Shown here: positions 55,199 through 64,000 of the stretch, in pieces
How the letters are laid out: every line of letters begins with the position of its first letter
How positions within the stretch are numbered: position 1 is the first letter of the stretch
Assembly: GCF_006636205.1 (NCBI RefSeq)
Contig: NZ_VIGB01000003.1
Coordinates: 2,480,001 to 2,544,000 of the forward strand
Origin: Kitasatospora acidiphila
Lineage (GTDB): Bacteria > Actinomycetota > Actinomycetes > Streptomycetales > Streptomycetaceae
Direction: 5' to 3'
Length of the DNA stretch: 64,000 nt
The notes under the pieces: generated by a model
Databases searched by the model: none
Seen by the model: the letters and a program-made list of their open reading frames with translations, nothing else
What the model was told of the DNA's origin: nothing
Made by a program: the position numbers and the translations under genes

Positions 55199-56065
55199 TC
55201 AGCTCCTGTCGACCAGCGGACGGAACAGGCCCTCCTGCACCACGGACACGACCAGCTGACCGTTGTGGTCGAAGATCTCACCGCGCGCCAGGCCGCGGGC
55301 GCCGTGTGCGATCGGCGACTCCTGCTGGTAGAGCAGCCACTCGTCGGCGCGGAACGGGCGGTGGAACCACATCGCATGGTCGAGCGAGGCCATGTCGAAG
55401 TTCCGCTGGCCCCAGAGCGGCTCCACGGGGGCTCGCACCGAATCCAGCAGCGTCATGTCGCTGGCGTAGGTGAGGGCGCAGACGTGGATCAGCGGATCGT
55501 CGGGCAGCTTGCCGTTGGTCCGGAGCCAGACCCCGCTGCGCGCCTTGACGTCGGCCAGCTCCTCCGGGGTCCAGCGAAGCCGCTCGACGTAGCGGATGTC
55601 GAACGGCTGGCGGCGACTGATGAAGGGCGGCAGCTCGCCGAGGCGGTCGCCGACCTCCTCCAGGGCGCTGGGCAAGGCCTCGGGCGGGGCGACGTCCGGC
55701 ATCGGGACCTGGTGCTCGATGCCGCCGGGCTCGGGGCGGTGGAAGTCCGCGGTCAGCGCGAAGATGCTGCGGCCCTGCTGGATGGCGAGCACCCGACGCG
55801 TGGTGAACGAACGGCCGTCCCGGATCCGGTCGACCTGGTAGACGATCGGGACACCGGGGACGCCGGGGCGCAGGAAGTAGGCGTGCAGCGAATGGACCGG
55901 GCGGTCGTCCCCCACCGTGCGGCCGGCGGCGACCAGCGCCTGACCAGCCACCTGCCCGCCGAAGGTGCGCTGCAACGACTCCTCGGGGCTGCGCCCTCGA
56001 AAGATGTTGAGCTCGATCTGCTCCAAGTCCAGCAGATCGACCAGGTGATCAACAGGCGTTCCCAT
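55199..56065 (-). CDS. tesB: Acyl-CoA thioesterase II
   Basis: 288 residues from ATG 56065 (GAGGAAGC upstream; a start at 56083 lacks a site). Double hot-dog thioesterase hydrolysing acyl-CoA to fatty acid and CoA. Typical segments: LEQIELNIFRGRSPEESLQRTFGGQVAGQAL, HSLHAYFLRPG, YASDMTLLDS with the catalytic Asp, SLDHAMWFHRPF and the C-terminal WLLYQQESPIAHGARGLARGEIF. Length is normal. Confidence 0.94.
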   Translation of the reverse strand: MGTPVDHLVDLLDLEQIELNIFRGRSPEESLQRTFGGQVAGQALVAAGRTVGDDRPVHSLHAYFLRPGVPGVPIVYQVDRIRDGRSFTTRRVLAIQQGRSIFALTADFHRPEPGGIEHQVPMPDVAPPEALPSALEEVGDRLGELPPFISRRQPFDIRYVERLRWTPEELADVKARSGVWLRTNGKLPDDPLIHVCALTYASDMTLLDSVRAPVEPLWGQRNFDMASLDHAMWFHRPFRADEWLLYQQESPIAHGARGLARGEIFDHNGQLVVSVVQEGLFRPLVDRS

Positions 56066-56198
56066 GGCGCTTCCTCTCCGCACGGGGACGCTGGTGACGC
56101 CCGCGTCGCACCGATGCCTTCCTTTCAGAAGTCCATGAGGCGCCGCGGAATTCCCGCTCGCCAGGCGAGCGGGACGCCGCTACCGACTACTCGGGCTG

Positions 56199-56939
56199 TC
56201 AATCCGCCAACCCGGTGCATCGCACGGTGATGTTCAGCCTGCCGGACAGGCCGAGAACCGGGTCGGCGGTGCCCGGAAGAGTGCGCAGCACACCGTGGTA
56301 GGCGTAGCGGGCGGGGCCGCCGAAGACGAGCAGGTCACCGCTGCGCAGTTCCACGTCGGTCCAGGGCCGGTTCCTGGTGCTGCTGTTTCCGAGGCGGAAG
56401 ACGCAGCTGTCCCCGAGCGAGAGCGAGACCACGGGGGCGTCGGTGCGTTCCTCGAGGTCCTGGTGCAGGCCCATGCGGGCGCCCTCACCGTAGTGGTTGA
56501 CCAGGGCGACGTCCGGCGCGTAGTCGAGCGCGCCGGGGATCTGGGCCACCCGGGGGCCGTAGGCCGCGGCCACGGCACGCCGGGCCAGCACGCCGAGCGG
56601 CGCGGGGAACGGCTTGACCGGGGCGCCGTCGCCGTCGGCGGTGGTGCGCAGATAGGCGTACGGGAACCAGTGCCGCGGACAGCCCTCGGCGGCCTTGCGG
56701 GCGACACCGCAGGTCGGGCAGCGCGGGACAACCGCCCAGTGCCAGCCGAGGCAGACCTGGCGGACCGACATCTCGGCGCCGCCGGGCAGCCGCACCCGGC
56801 GCAGTCCGGCGGGCGGCCTGGCCCACTCCCGGCAGGCGGCGACAAGTTCCCGTTGCTGCGTCAGGTCGAGCCAGTCGGGCAGCAGTACCGCACCGGGGGC
56901 GAGCTCGCGGCTCGGGCGCGGGAACAGTTCGCCGGTCAT
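56199..56939 (-). CDS. AlkB-like 2-oxoglutarate/Fe(II) dioxygenase with a Cys-rich insertion
   Basis: 246 residues; expected to repair alkylated bases by oxidative demethylation. Iron ligands are His and Asp in MGLHQDLEE and His in YHGVLRT; the 2-oxoglutarate Arg is in GRLNITVR. Before the core is an insertion, PRCPTCGVARKAAEGCPRHW (about residues 72-91), with CxxC and CxxH spacing of a small zinc-binding site, which is not standard in AlkB. The start overlaps the ribokinase stop (ATGA), so the two genes are coupled. Confidence 0.87.
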   Translation of the reverse strand: MTGELFPRPSRELAPGAVLLPDWLDLTQQRELVAACREWARPPAGLRRVRLPGGAEMSVRQVCLGWHWAVVPRCPTCGVARKAAEGCPRHWFPYAYLRTTADGDGAPVKPFPAPLGVLARRAVAAAYGPRVAQIPGALDYAPDVALVNHYGEGARMGLHQDLEERTDAPVVSLSLGDSCVFRLGNSSTRNRPWTDVELRSGDLLVFGGPARYAYHGVLRTLPGTADPVLGLSGRLNITVRCTGLAD

Positions 56940-57958
56940 GATCCGTCTGCGGTGTCGAGGGCCGCCCGGGTCGGCATGGCCGTGCGCGCACCGGTCCTGG
57001 TGACGCTGAGCGCGGCGGCCCGCACCGCGAACCCGGCCGCCGCTGCCAGCGGGCGGCCCTCGGCGAGCGCCACCGCGAGGGCGCCGCAGAAGGTGTCCCC
57101 GGCGCCCGTGGTGTCCACCGCGTGCGTGGTCGGCGCCGGGATCAGTTCGATGGCCGAACCTTCACGGACCAGGGCGCCGTCGGCGCCGAGGGTGACCACC
57201 ACGCGCTCACAGGGCAGGGCTGACGCCTGGCGCACCAGCTCGGCGAAGGCGGGTTCGGTCATCGGAGCCGGTGGTTCAGTGACCGAACCCGTAGGTTCAG
57301 TGACCGAATCCGTGGGTTCAGCGGCCGAACTCATAGGTTCAGTGACTGAACTCGTAGGTGCGCTCATCGAACTCAGGCTGGCCAGCTCGGTTCGGTTCGG
57401 CACCAGCACGCCGATCAGGCCCCACAGCTCCTCCGGGAGCCCGTCGGCGGTCGGGGCGGGGGCGGGATTGAGGATGAAGGTGCCCCGAGTCAGCCGGGCG
57501 GCGGTGAGCACGGCGGGGAGTCCGATCTCCAGCTGCGCCAGCACCACGGCCGCCCGGGCGAGGGGTTCGCGGGCCACCGTCACCTCGGCCGGCCCGACAG
57601 CGGCGTTGGCCCCGGGCGAGACCACGATGCAGTTCTCGGCCGCCGCATCGACCAGCACGATCGCCTGCCCGGGCGGGCCGGGCACCGAGGCGAGCCGATC
57701 GACGGCGACTCCCTCGGCAGCCAACTCCTCGCGCAACCGGGCGCTGTCCGCATCGGAGCCGACCGCGCCGACGAGCGCCACCGAGGCGCCCAGGCGAGCC
57801 ACGGCCACCGCCTGGTTCGCCCCCTTGCCCCCACCGAGGCGCAGCACCGGCCCGCCCCGCACGGTCTCCCCGGGCCGGGGCAGCGCCCCGACCTCGATCA
57901 CCTGGTCGAGGTTGACGCTCCCCACCACCACGACTGCATGATCCACGGTATCGGCCAC
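56936..57958 (-). CDS. rbsK: Ribokinase with a repeat insertion
   Basis: 340 residues; PfkB-family kinase phosphorylating ribose. GSVNLDQV and GGGKGANQAVAVARLGA near the N-terminus and DTTGAGDTFCGALAVAL with the catalytic Asp near residue 290. Typical ribokinases are about 300 residues. The excess is a linker of heptads (SVTEPTG type) at about residues 198-235, between PNRTELA and the PAFAELVRQA helix. Overlaps the AlkB-like gene downstream. Confidence 0.92.
   Translation of the reverse strand: MADTVDHAVVVVGSVNLDQVIEVGALPRPGETVRGGPVLRLGGGKGANQAVAVARLGASVALVGAVGSDADSARLREELAAEGVAVDRLASVPGPPGQAIVLVDAAAENCIVVSPGANAAVGPAEVTVAREPLARAAVVLAQLEIGLPAVLTAARLTRGTFILNPAPAPTADGLPEELWGLIGVLVPNRTELASLSSMSAPTSSVTEPMSSAAEPTDSVTEPTGSVTEPPAPMTEPAFAELVRQASALPCERVVVTLGADGALVREGSAIELIPAPTTHAVDTTGAGDTFCGALAVALAEGRPLAAAAGFAVRAAALSVTRTGARTAMPTRAALDTADGS
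57273..57356. repeat. Four 21-bp tandem repeats inside rbsK
   Basis: Units start at 57273, 57294, 57315 and 57336 with a few substitutions; each encodes seven residues of the SVTEPTG kind on the minus strand. Unit length keeps the frame. Confidence 0.85.
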
Positions 57959-57997
57959 GCCCTCATTGTCGCCCGCACGACCTGGCCCGCCGGGTCA

Positions 57998-58140
57998 CCC
58001 CACCCCCAGGCCCCGGGCGCAGCACGGCAACCAGCCACCGCCACACCCGACCGCGACGTCACCCACCCCCAGACCCCCGCGCAGCACGGCACCCCCAGAC
58101 CCCGGGCGCAGCACGGCAACCGGCCGCCGCCACACCCGGC
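57998..58140. repeat. Imperfect repeats between rbsK and the Rpf-domain gene
   Basis: About three copies of a unit like CCCCCAGACCCCGGGCGC then AGCACGGCAACC, spaced 40-75 bp. The sequence is noncoding. It may fold, or simply reflect local expansion. Confidence 0.55.
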
Positions 58141-58147
58141 AGCAGCG

Positions 58148-59074
58148 TCACCGCAGTCCCAGGTCCTGGGCGCAGCCACCCCACGCCCGCCATCCCTGGC
58201 GCGCCCGGATCTCCTCGGCCACCTCGATCTGCTGCTGCCGAGTCGCCTGGTCAGGGCGCGACGCATAGCGGAGCCCGCCGGCCGTCCGCCAGGTCCCGGG
58301 CAGGATCTGCAGCCCGCCGAAGTAGCCGTTGCCGGTCGCGGCACGCCAGTCACCGCCGCTCTCGCAGGTGGCCAGCCGGTCCCAGACGGCACCCGACCCA
58401 GCCCCGGCCGGGGCGGGCTTGCCCGCGGGCTCGGGATCGGGCTGCTCGGAGGACTCCGGAGCGGACGGGCGCGGGGTGTCCAGGACGGGCCGCTGGGCGG
58501 ACCTGGAGGGAGACGCAGAAGGGCTCGCCGCCTCGTCACCCGCCGCACTCGCCGCCTCCGAATCAGCTGGACCGGACGAGTCAGACGAATCGGACGGGCC
58601 GGACGGATCAGCGGACTCCTGCGAAGGCTGGTCGGCAGCCCCCGAGGCGACCGGGTTCGCCGGCCCCGGAACCGGCCGGCCGGTAGCCGGCGCGGTGGGC
58701 GCCCCCGTGACCCCCGGTGCGGGCGAGCCCGTGGGCGAACCGGTGGGCGAGCCAGCGGGCGAGCCACCAGGCGTCCACCCGGCGGTGGGCACCCGCGCAC
58801 CACCCGAAGCCGCCGGGCCCGCAGGCCCCCGGCGCGGTCGGCCGGTCAGCCCCGGCGCCAGGGCTATCCCCTCCGACCACCGGGCGGACAATCCCCCACC
58901 TCCCGCCACCTCATGGACCACCGCACCCCCGGCCGGCGCCGAGGGCGCAGCCGAGCGCGGGGCCGGAGCAGCGGCGGCCGACCGGGAACCGGAAGCGGGG
59001 GCCGCCAGGCCGGCCGCCCCGACACCGCAGAGGCAGAGGCAGAGGCCGGTAACTACACGTGTTCGATAGCGCAC
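58148..59074 (-). CDS. Secreted transglycosylase-type protein with C-terminal Rpf domain
   Basis: 308 residues from GTG 59074. Sec signal (RVVTGLCLCLCGVGAAGLAAPA), a long Pro/Ala/Ser/Gly linker with GSPT repeats (residues about 120-160), and a C-terminal resuscitation-promoting-factor domain of 75 residues: VWDRLATCESGGDWRA with the catalytic Glu, then GNGYFGGLQILPGTW. Rpf proteins cleave peptidoglycan and promote spore germination or regrowth. The linker low complexity suggests wall passage. Confidence 0.88.
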   Translation of the reverse strand: MRYRTRVVTGLCLCLCGVGAAGLAAPASGSRSAAAAPAPRSAAPSAPAGGAVVHEVAGGGGLSARWSEGIALAPGLTGRPRRGPAGPAASGGARVPTAGWTPGGSPAGSPTGSPTGSPAPGVTGAPTAPATGRPVPGPANPVASGAADQPSQESADPSGPSDSSDSSGPADSEAASAAGDEAASPSASPSRSAQRPVLDTPRPSAPESSEQPDPEPAGKPAPAGAGSGAVWDRLATCESGGDWRAATGNGYFGGLQILPGTWRTAGGLRYASRPDQATRQQQIEVAEEIRARQGWRAWGGCAQDLGLR

Positions 59075-59281
59075 CCTCCGACTCTCACCGCCGTGCCACG
59101 ACCCCGCGAGCCAGGAGCGCGTTTTACTCCTCCGTTAGGCGCACCAGCGCGCCGACACGCCGACCATCGCCGAAACGCCGAAACGCCGCCCCCGAAAAAG
59201 GGGAGCGGCGGTCCGACGCACCATCAGGACCCAGCGGATCCAACCAAAGGATCAGCAGGAGACTCAGACGGATCAGACGGC

Positions 59282-60620
<1,339 letters not shown>

Positions 60621-61777
60621 TTGCCGCGCTTGCTCGATGTCAGCGATGAGGTCCGCGCCGAGATCGGCGATGACGAGGCCGACCGCCTACTGGGCGGGGC
60701 CCACGCGCCTGACAGCTATGACTGCACGTCATGTCGCACGCCTGGCGACAGCCTCACCGAGCCGACCAGCACCGTGCTCTTCGTGGGCGAGGAGACGGCG
60801 GTGCTGGCCTTCGCCCACGCCCGCTGCATCCCGTCACAGGTGGTCCCGGTCTCGGAGGCGCAGCTGGTCGGCGCGGTGCGCAGCATCAACCAGACCCAGG
60901 GCAGCGCTCCGCTGCCACCCGGCATGCCGTCGGACCCGCTGACCGCACCGCTGACGAGCCCGGCCAACCCGGCCAACCCGACGAACCAGGCGAACCCGAT
61001 GACCGACCCGCTGAGCCCGCCGCCGATCGACCCGTTCGCCACCCGCCTCACCGACCCGCGGCCCGACTCCTTGAGCTCCATGAGCCCCTTGAACGGCCTG
61101 AGCTCCTTGAGCGGCTTGCCCACCCCGTCCTTCGCCGACCCGCTGACGGCCTCGCTCGGCGATCCGCTGACCGCTCCACTGCTCGATCCGCTGACCGCCC
61201 CCTTGGCCGCCGCCCCCGACCGGCCACCGTGCCCACCGCACCGGCCGGCTCGCCCTATCCGACCGGAGCCCCGACGCCGGACTCGGCCACCCGGGCGCCC
61301 GCTCCGGGCGAGCCCGCCGTGCTCGGCGTCACCTGCGGCCTGGTGCTCTGCGGCGACACCGGCCATGCCGCCATCGTGGTCGAACCCACCGGGCCGGTCG
61401 GGCGTCCGGGCAGCACCAGCGGCACCGACGAGTTCCTGCCGCTGCTGCTGGACAACGGCTTCCACCAGGTCCCCGAGGTCAACGAGCCGCCGGCGCGGCT
61501 GAGCGGCTGGTCGGTGCTGTTCGCGATGGGGCGGCTGCACTCGATCCTGCAGCCCTCCGCGGCGGGCACCAGCGCCTGGTGGCAGGCGCACGCCCCGCTG
61601 GTGGTCACCGAGGCATGGCGGAACGCGGCCAACAGCCAGTCCACCGTGATCATGTACGCGGCGCCGGCCGGCACCATCGGCCGACAGCCCCGCGAGGACC
61701 TGCTGCGCACCGCGCTGGACCGGGCCGCCGCCCGCGGGCTGCTGGTCGCCGCCACCCTCCCGCTGGCCGGCACCTGA
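60621..61777 (+). pseudogene. Conserved hypothetical protein (apparent frameshift near 61215)
   Basis: The first frame gives LLDVSDEVRAEIGDDEADRLL, YDCTSCRTPGD with a CxxC, and VLFVGEETAVLAFAHARCIP, a start I know from streptomycete conserved proteins, then a low-complexity Pro/Leu/Thr linker with DPLTAPL repeats. The conserved second half (LGVTCGLVLCGDTGHAAIVVE, LLLDNGFHQVPEV, SAWWQAHAPLVVTEAWRN, and an ending LVAATLPLAGT) lies in another frame. One missing base in GCCGCCGCCCCC near 61215 explains it. Function is unknown. Confidence 0.72.
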
Positions 61778-61865
61778 TCAGCCAAGTCGCCAAGTATCCG
61801 ATGAACAAGGAACATTGACGCGTCGTCGGGTTTAGACGCGGCACCCGACGTCCGCCCCCACGCCA

Positions 61866-61901
61866 CACCGCGCGCCCGGGTCCGCCCCCGGGCGCGCGGT
61901 G
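61866..61901 (+). terminator. Strong hairpin after the conserved hypothetical gene
   Basis: 15-bp arms (61866-61880 and 61887-61901) with a 6-base loop, all GC-rich. Confidence 0.75.
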
Positions 61902-62030
61902 CACTGCCGGCGCCGATGCCCGGCAGCGGACCCGCATCCCCGACCCGACTCGCTCGTTGGGCCCTGCGTGTACAGCTACGACGTGACCTCGGCCCTCCGC
62001 CACACCACCGCCCTCCGGAGCATCCCGGCG

Positions 62031-62849
62031 ATGAGGCCGTCGTACGACGGGGAGCATCCGGTAGCCCCCGCCCCGACTCCGATCTACGACGAGCTCTACT
62101 CCGAGTACCGTCGACTCTTCCGTGCGCTGCCCGGTGACCGCTCCAACGAGGAGGAGCTGCGCTTCACCGGCTTCGCGAACCGCCCGTACGAATCCCGCGC
62201 CGCCTACCCGCCGCCGGCCACCGCCGAGTCGTACGGCGGCTCGCCGCAGCACCAGCCGTTCCCGGCCTTCGCCGGCCAACTGCCCGGCGCCCCGCAGTTC
62301 GTACCGGCGCACCAGCCCTCCCAAGCGCCGAACTCACAGGCACCGAACTCACAGTCGCCCCAGCCGTACCAGCCCCAAGCACCGTCGCACTCGTCCCATC
62401 CGGCAGCGCCCCAGGGCCACCAAGCCCACCAGAGCCACCAGGCTCAGCAGGCCCCCCAAGCTCAGCAGCCTCAGCAGAACCAGGGTGGCCCGGCTGCCCA
62501 GGCCCAACCCACCAGCGGCCAGGGCTGGGTGGCGGCCGGCTACCTCGCGCCGGCCGCGGTCGCCACCCCCGGTCGGCACCGCGGCAACCTGTTCTCCCTC
62601 CCCCGGGGCGCTCCTGACCGCCGCCCGGCCATACACCCCGCTGCAGGGGGGGCCGGCGCAAAAGCAGAGTGGGCCCGGCGACTCCCCCCAGTCGCCGGGC
62701 CCACTCCTCTATATAGGGGCCCCCACACACCCCCTGTATATGAGGTCTACTTCTTCTTGCGCTTCTCCCGCACCCGCACCGAGATCGAGATCGGCGTACC
62801 GGTGAAGCCGAACTCCTCGCGCAGCCGGCGCTCGATGAACCGCCGGTAG
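62031..62849 (+). CDS. Gln/Pro-rich hypothetical protein; true stop probably near 62617
   Basis: From ATG 62031: [35 protein letters not shown], an N-terminus of streptomycete type, followed by a His/Gln/Pro/Ser-rich low-complexity region and [11 protein letters not shown]. As written, the frame runs on through a terminator and 100 bp into der on the other strand, which is implausible. One more C in the run at 62600-62604 would give a SLPPGRS ending at the TGA at 62615-62617, before the terminator. Function unknown; possibly disordered. Confidence 0.6.
   Translation: MRPSYDGEHPVAPAPTPIYDELYSEYRRLFRALPGDRSNEEELRFTGFANRPYESRAAYPPPATAESYGGSPQHQPFPAFAGQLPGAPQFVPAHQPSQAPNSQAPNSQSPQPYQPQAPSHSSHPAAPQGHQAHQSHQAQQAPQAQQPQQNQGGPAAQAQPTSGQGWVAAGYLAPAAVATPGRHRGNLFSLPRGAPDRRPAIHPAAGGAGAKAEWARRLPPVAGPTPLYRGPHTPPVYEVYFFLRFSRTRTEIEIGVPVKPNSSRSRRSMNRR
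62667..62706. terminator. Bidirectional terminator between convergent genes
   Basis: Perfect 17-bp arms (62667-62683 and 62690-62706) with a CCCCCC loop, between the hypothetical gene and der. Confidence 0.85.
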
Positions 62850-64000
62850 CCGGCCTCCAGGAAGCCGGAGGCGAAGAGCACGAACCGCGGCGGCTTGATG
62901 CCGGCCTGAGTGCCGAACAGGATGCGCGGCTGCTTGCCGCCCCGGATCGGGTGCGGGTGGGCGGCGACCAGCTCGCCGAGGAAGGCGTTCAGCTTGGCGG
63001 TCGGGATGCGGGTCTCCCAGCCGGCCAGCGCTGTCTCGATCGCCGGGACCAGCTTCTCCATGTGCCGGCCGGTCAGCGCCGAGACGTTGACCCGGGGCGC
63101 CCACTGCACCTGGACGAGATCCTTCTCGATCTCGCGCTCCAGGTAGTAGCGGCGCTCCTCGTCCATCTGGTCCCACTTGTTGTACGCGACCACCACGGCG
63201 CGCCCGGCCTCGACGGCCATCGAGATGATCCGGGTGTCCTGCTCGGCCAGCGTCTCGCTGGCGTCGATCAGAACGACCGCGACCTCGGCCTTCTCGAGGG
63301 CCGCGGAGGTGCGCAGCGAGGCGTAGAAGTCGGCGCCGGCGGTCAGGTGCACCCGGCGGCGGATACCGGCGGTGTCGACGAACTTCCAGGTCTTGCCGCC
63401 GAGTTCGATCAGCTCGTCGACCGGGTCGCGGGTGGTGCCGGCCAGCTCGTTGACGACCACGCGCTCCTCGCCGGCCACCTTGTTGAGCAGGCTGGACTTG
63501 CCGACGTTGGGGCGGCCGATCAGCGCGACCCGGCGCGGACCGCCGAGGGCGGTGCCGAAGGTCTGCGGCGGCGCCTCGGGCAGCACGGCGAGGACGGCGT
63601 CGAGCAGGTCACCGGAGCCGCGGCCGTGCAGGGCGGAGACGGGGTAGGGCTCGCCGAGGCCGAGCGACCAGAGGTAGGCGGCCTCGGCCTCGGTGGACTG
63701 GCCGTCGACCTTGTTGGCGCAGAGCACCACCGGCTTGCCGGAGCGGCGGATCAGCTTGACCAGCGCCTCGTCGGTGTCGGTGGCACCGACCGTGGCGTCC
63801 ACCACGAAGAGCACCGCGTCGGCGGTCTCGATGCCGAGCTCGGCCTGGGCGGCGACCATGGCGTCGATGCCGAGGACGTCGATCTCCCAACCGCCGGTGT
63901 CGACCACCTTGAAGCGGCGGCCGTTCCAGGTGGCCTCGTACTGGACCCGGTCGCGGGTGACGCCGGGGCGGTCCTCGACCACGGCCTCGCGGCGGCCGAT
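62747..64000 (-). CDS. der: Ribosome biogenesis GTPase Der (5' end cut by window)
   Basis: The minus-strand frame is open to the right edge, so the first GTPase P-loop is outside the window. Visible parts: the first G domain from RPGVTRDR and VVDTGGWE to ANKVDGQ; the second complete, with [31 protein letters not shown] and [10 protein letters not shown]; and the C-terminal KH-like domain ([34 protein letters not shown]). Der is an essential 50S assembly factor. The basic KKK tail is usual. Confidence 0.97.
   Translation of the reverse strand: MGRREAVVEDRPGVTRDRVQYEATWNGRRFKVVDTGGWEIDVLGIDAMVAAQAELGIETADAVLFVVDATVGATDTDEALVKLIRRSGKPVVLCANKVDGQSTEAEAAYLWSLGLGEPYPVSALHGRGSGDLLDAVLAVLPEAPPQTFGTALGGPRRVALIGRPNVGKSSLLNKVAGEERVVVNELAGTTRDPVDELIELGGKTWKFVDTAGIRRRVHLTAGADFYASLRTSAALEKAEVAVVLIDASETLAEQDTRIISMAVEAGRAVVVAYNKWDQMDEERRYYLEREIEKDLVQVQWAPRVNVSALTGRHMEKLVPAIETALAGWETRIPTAKLNAFLGELVAAHPHPIRGGKQPRILFGTQAGIKPPRFVLFASGFLEAGYRRFIERRLREEFGFTGTPISISVRVREKRKKK

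Overview
The window is about 72% GC by eye, uses GTG and TTG starts freely, and carries Streptomyces-type families: a Tat-exported GH95 enzyme, two Rpf-domain proteins, ricin-B lectin secreted proteins, a WXG100-like cassette and a bacterial nitric oxide synthase. A streptomycete (Streptomyces, Kitasatospora or a close relative) is the best reading. Both edges cut genes: an alpha-galactosidase on the left and der on the right.

Left flank (1-8246). A carbohydrate region: a GH27 enzyme with lectin-like repeats, a wrecked GH30 gene fused to a transposase remnant, and a GH95 alpha-L-fucosidase with a ricin lectin. A SUKH/SMI1 gene and the tails of two integrase-type genes follow. This flank ends in a terminator and a 3' fragment of tRNA-Pro.

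Island (8246-52596). A 47-bp perfect direct repeat made of the tRNA-Pro(GGG) 3' half brackets 44.3 kb, with a tyrosine recombinase near each end. No replication or conjugation genes were seen. The left third is a patchwork: chrA, nos, secreted ricin proteins, a WXG100-like cassette, a bacteriocin-like protein with a small membrane partner, a TerD protein, and broken copies of genes found intact elsewhere in the island. The right two thirds concern potassium, sodium and stress: a DUF2254 membrane protein, a kup remnant, a CPA1 Na+/H+ antiporter, an orphan kdpE, a DUF4118 protein, an orphan kdpB, an SDR, a 24-residue bL37-like ribosomal protein, a universal stress protein, kdpFABC followed by kdpDE, an APC (KimA-like) permease and a second full kdpD.

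Two regulatory patterns tie the island together. A tandem 11-bp direct repeat (RTCARGNNNNN twice), the geometry expected of an OmpR-family regulator such as KdpE, occurs at eight places. These include the upstream regions of kdpFABC, orphan kdpB, the USP gene, the APC permease, a 4-TM sensor-like gene, a PH-like membrane protein and a secreted ricin protein. Separately, a 24-nt motif occurs in the leaders of three membrane-protein genes, one of them the Na+/H+ antiporter, and could be an ion-responsive RNA. The idea of a coordinated osmotic/K+ island is an inference from these patterns.

Right flank (52552-64000). The intact tRNA-Pro, then housekeeping-type genes on the minus strand: MFS transporter, DUF1684 protein, acyl-CoA thioesterase II, AlkB-like dioxygenase overlapping ribokinase, two Rpf-type secreted proteins, two plus-strand conserved hypotheticals, and the ribosome-assembly GTPase Der.

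Caution: five otherwise good genes (chrA, the WXG-linked gene, the APC permease, and the genes at 60621 and 62031) each look one base short, mostly in G or C runs. This may be sequencing error rather than gene decay.
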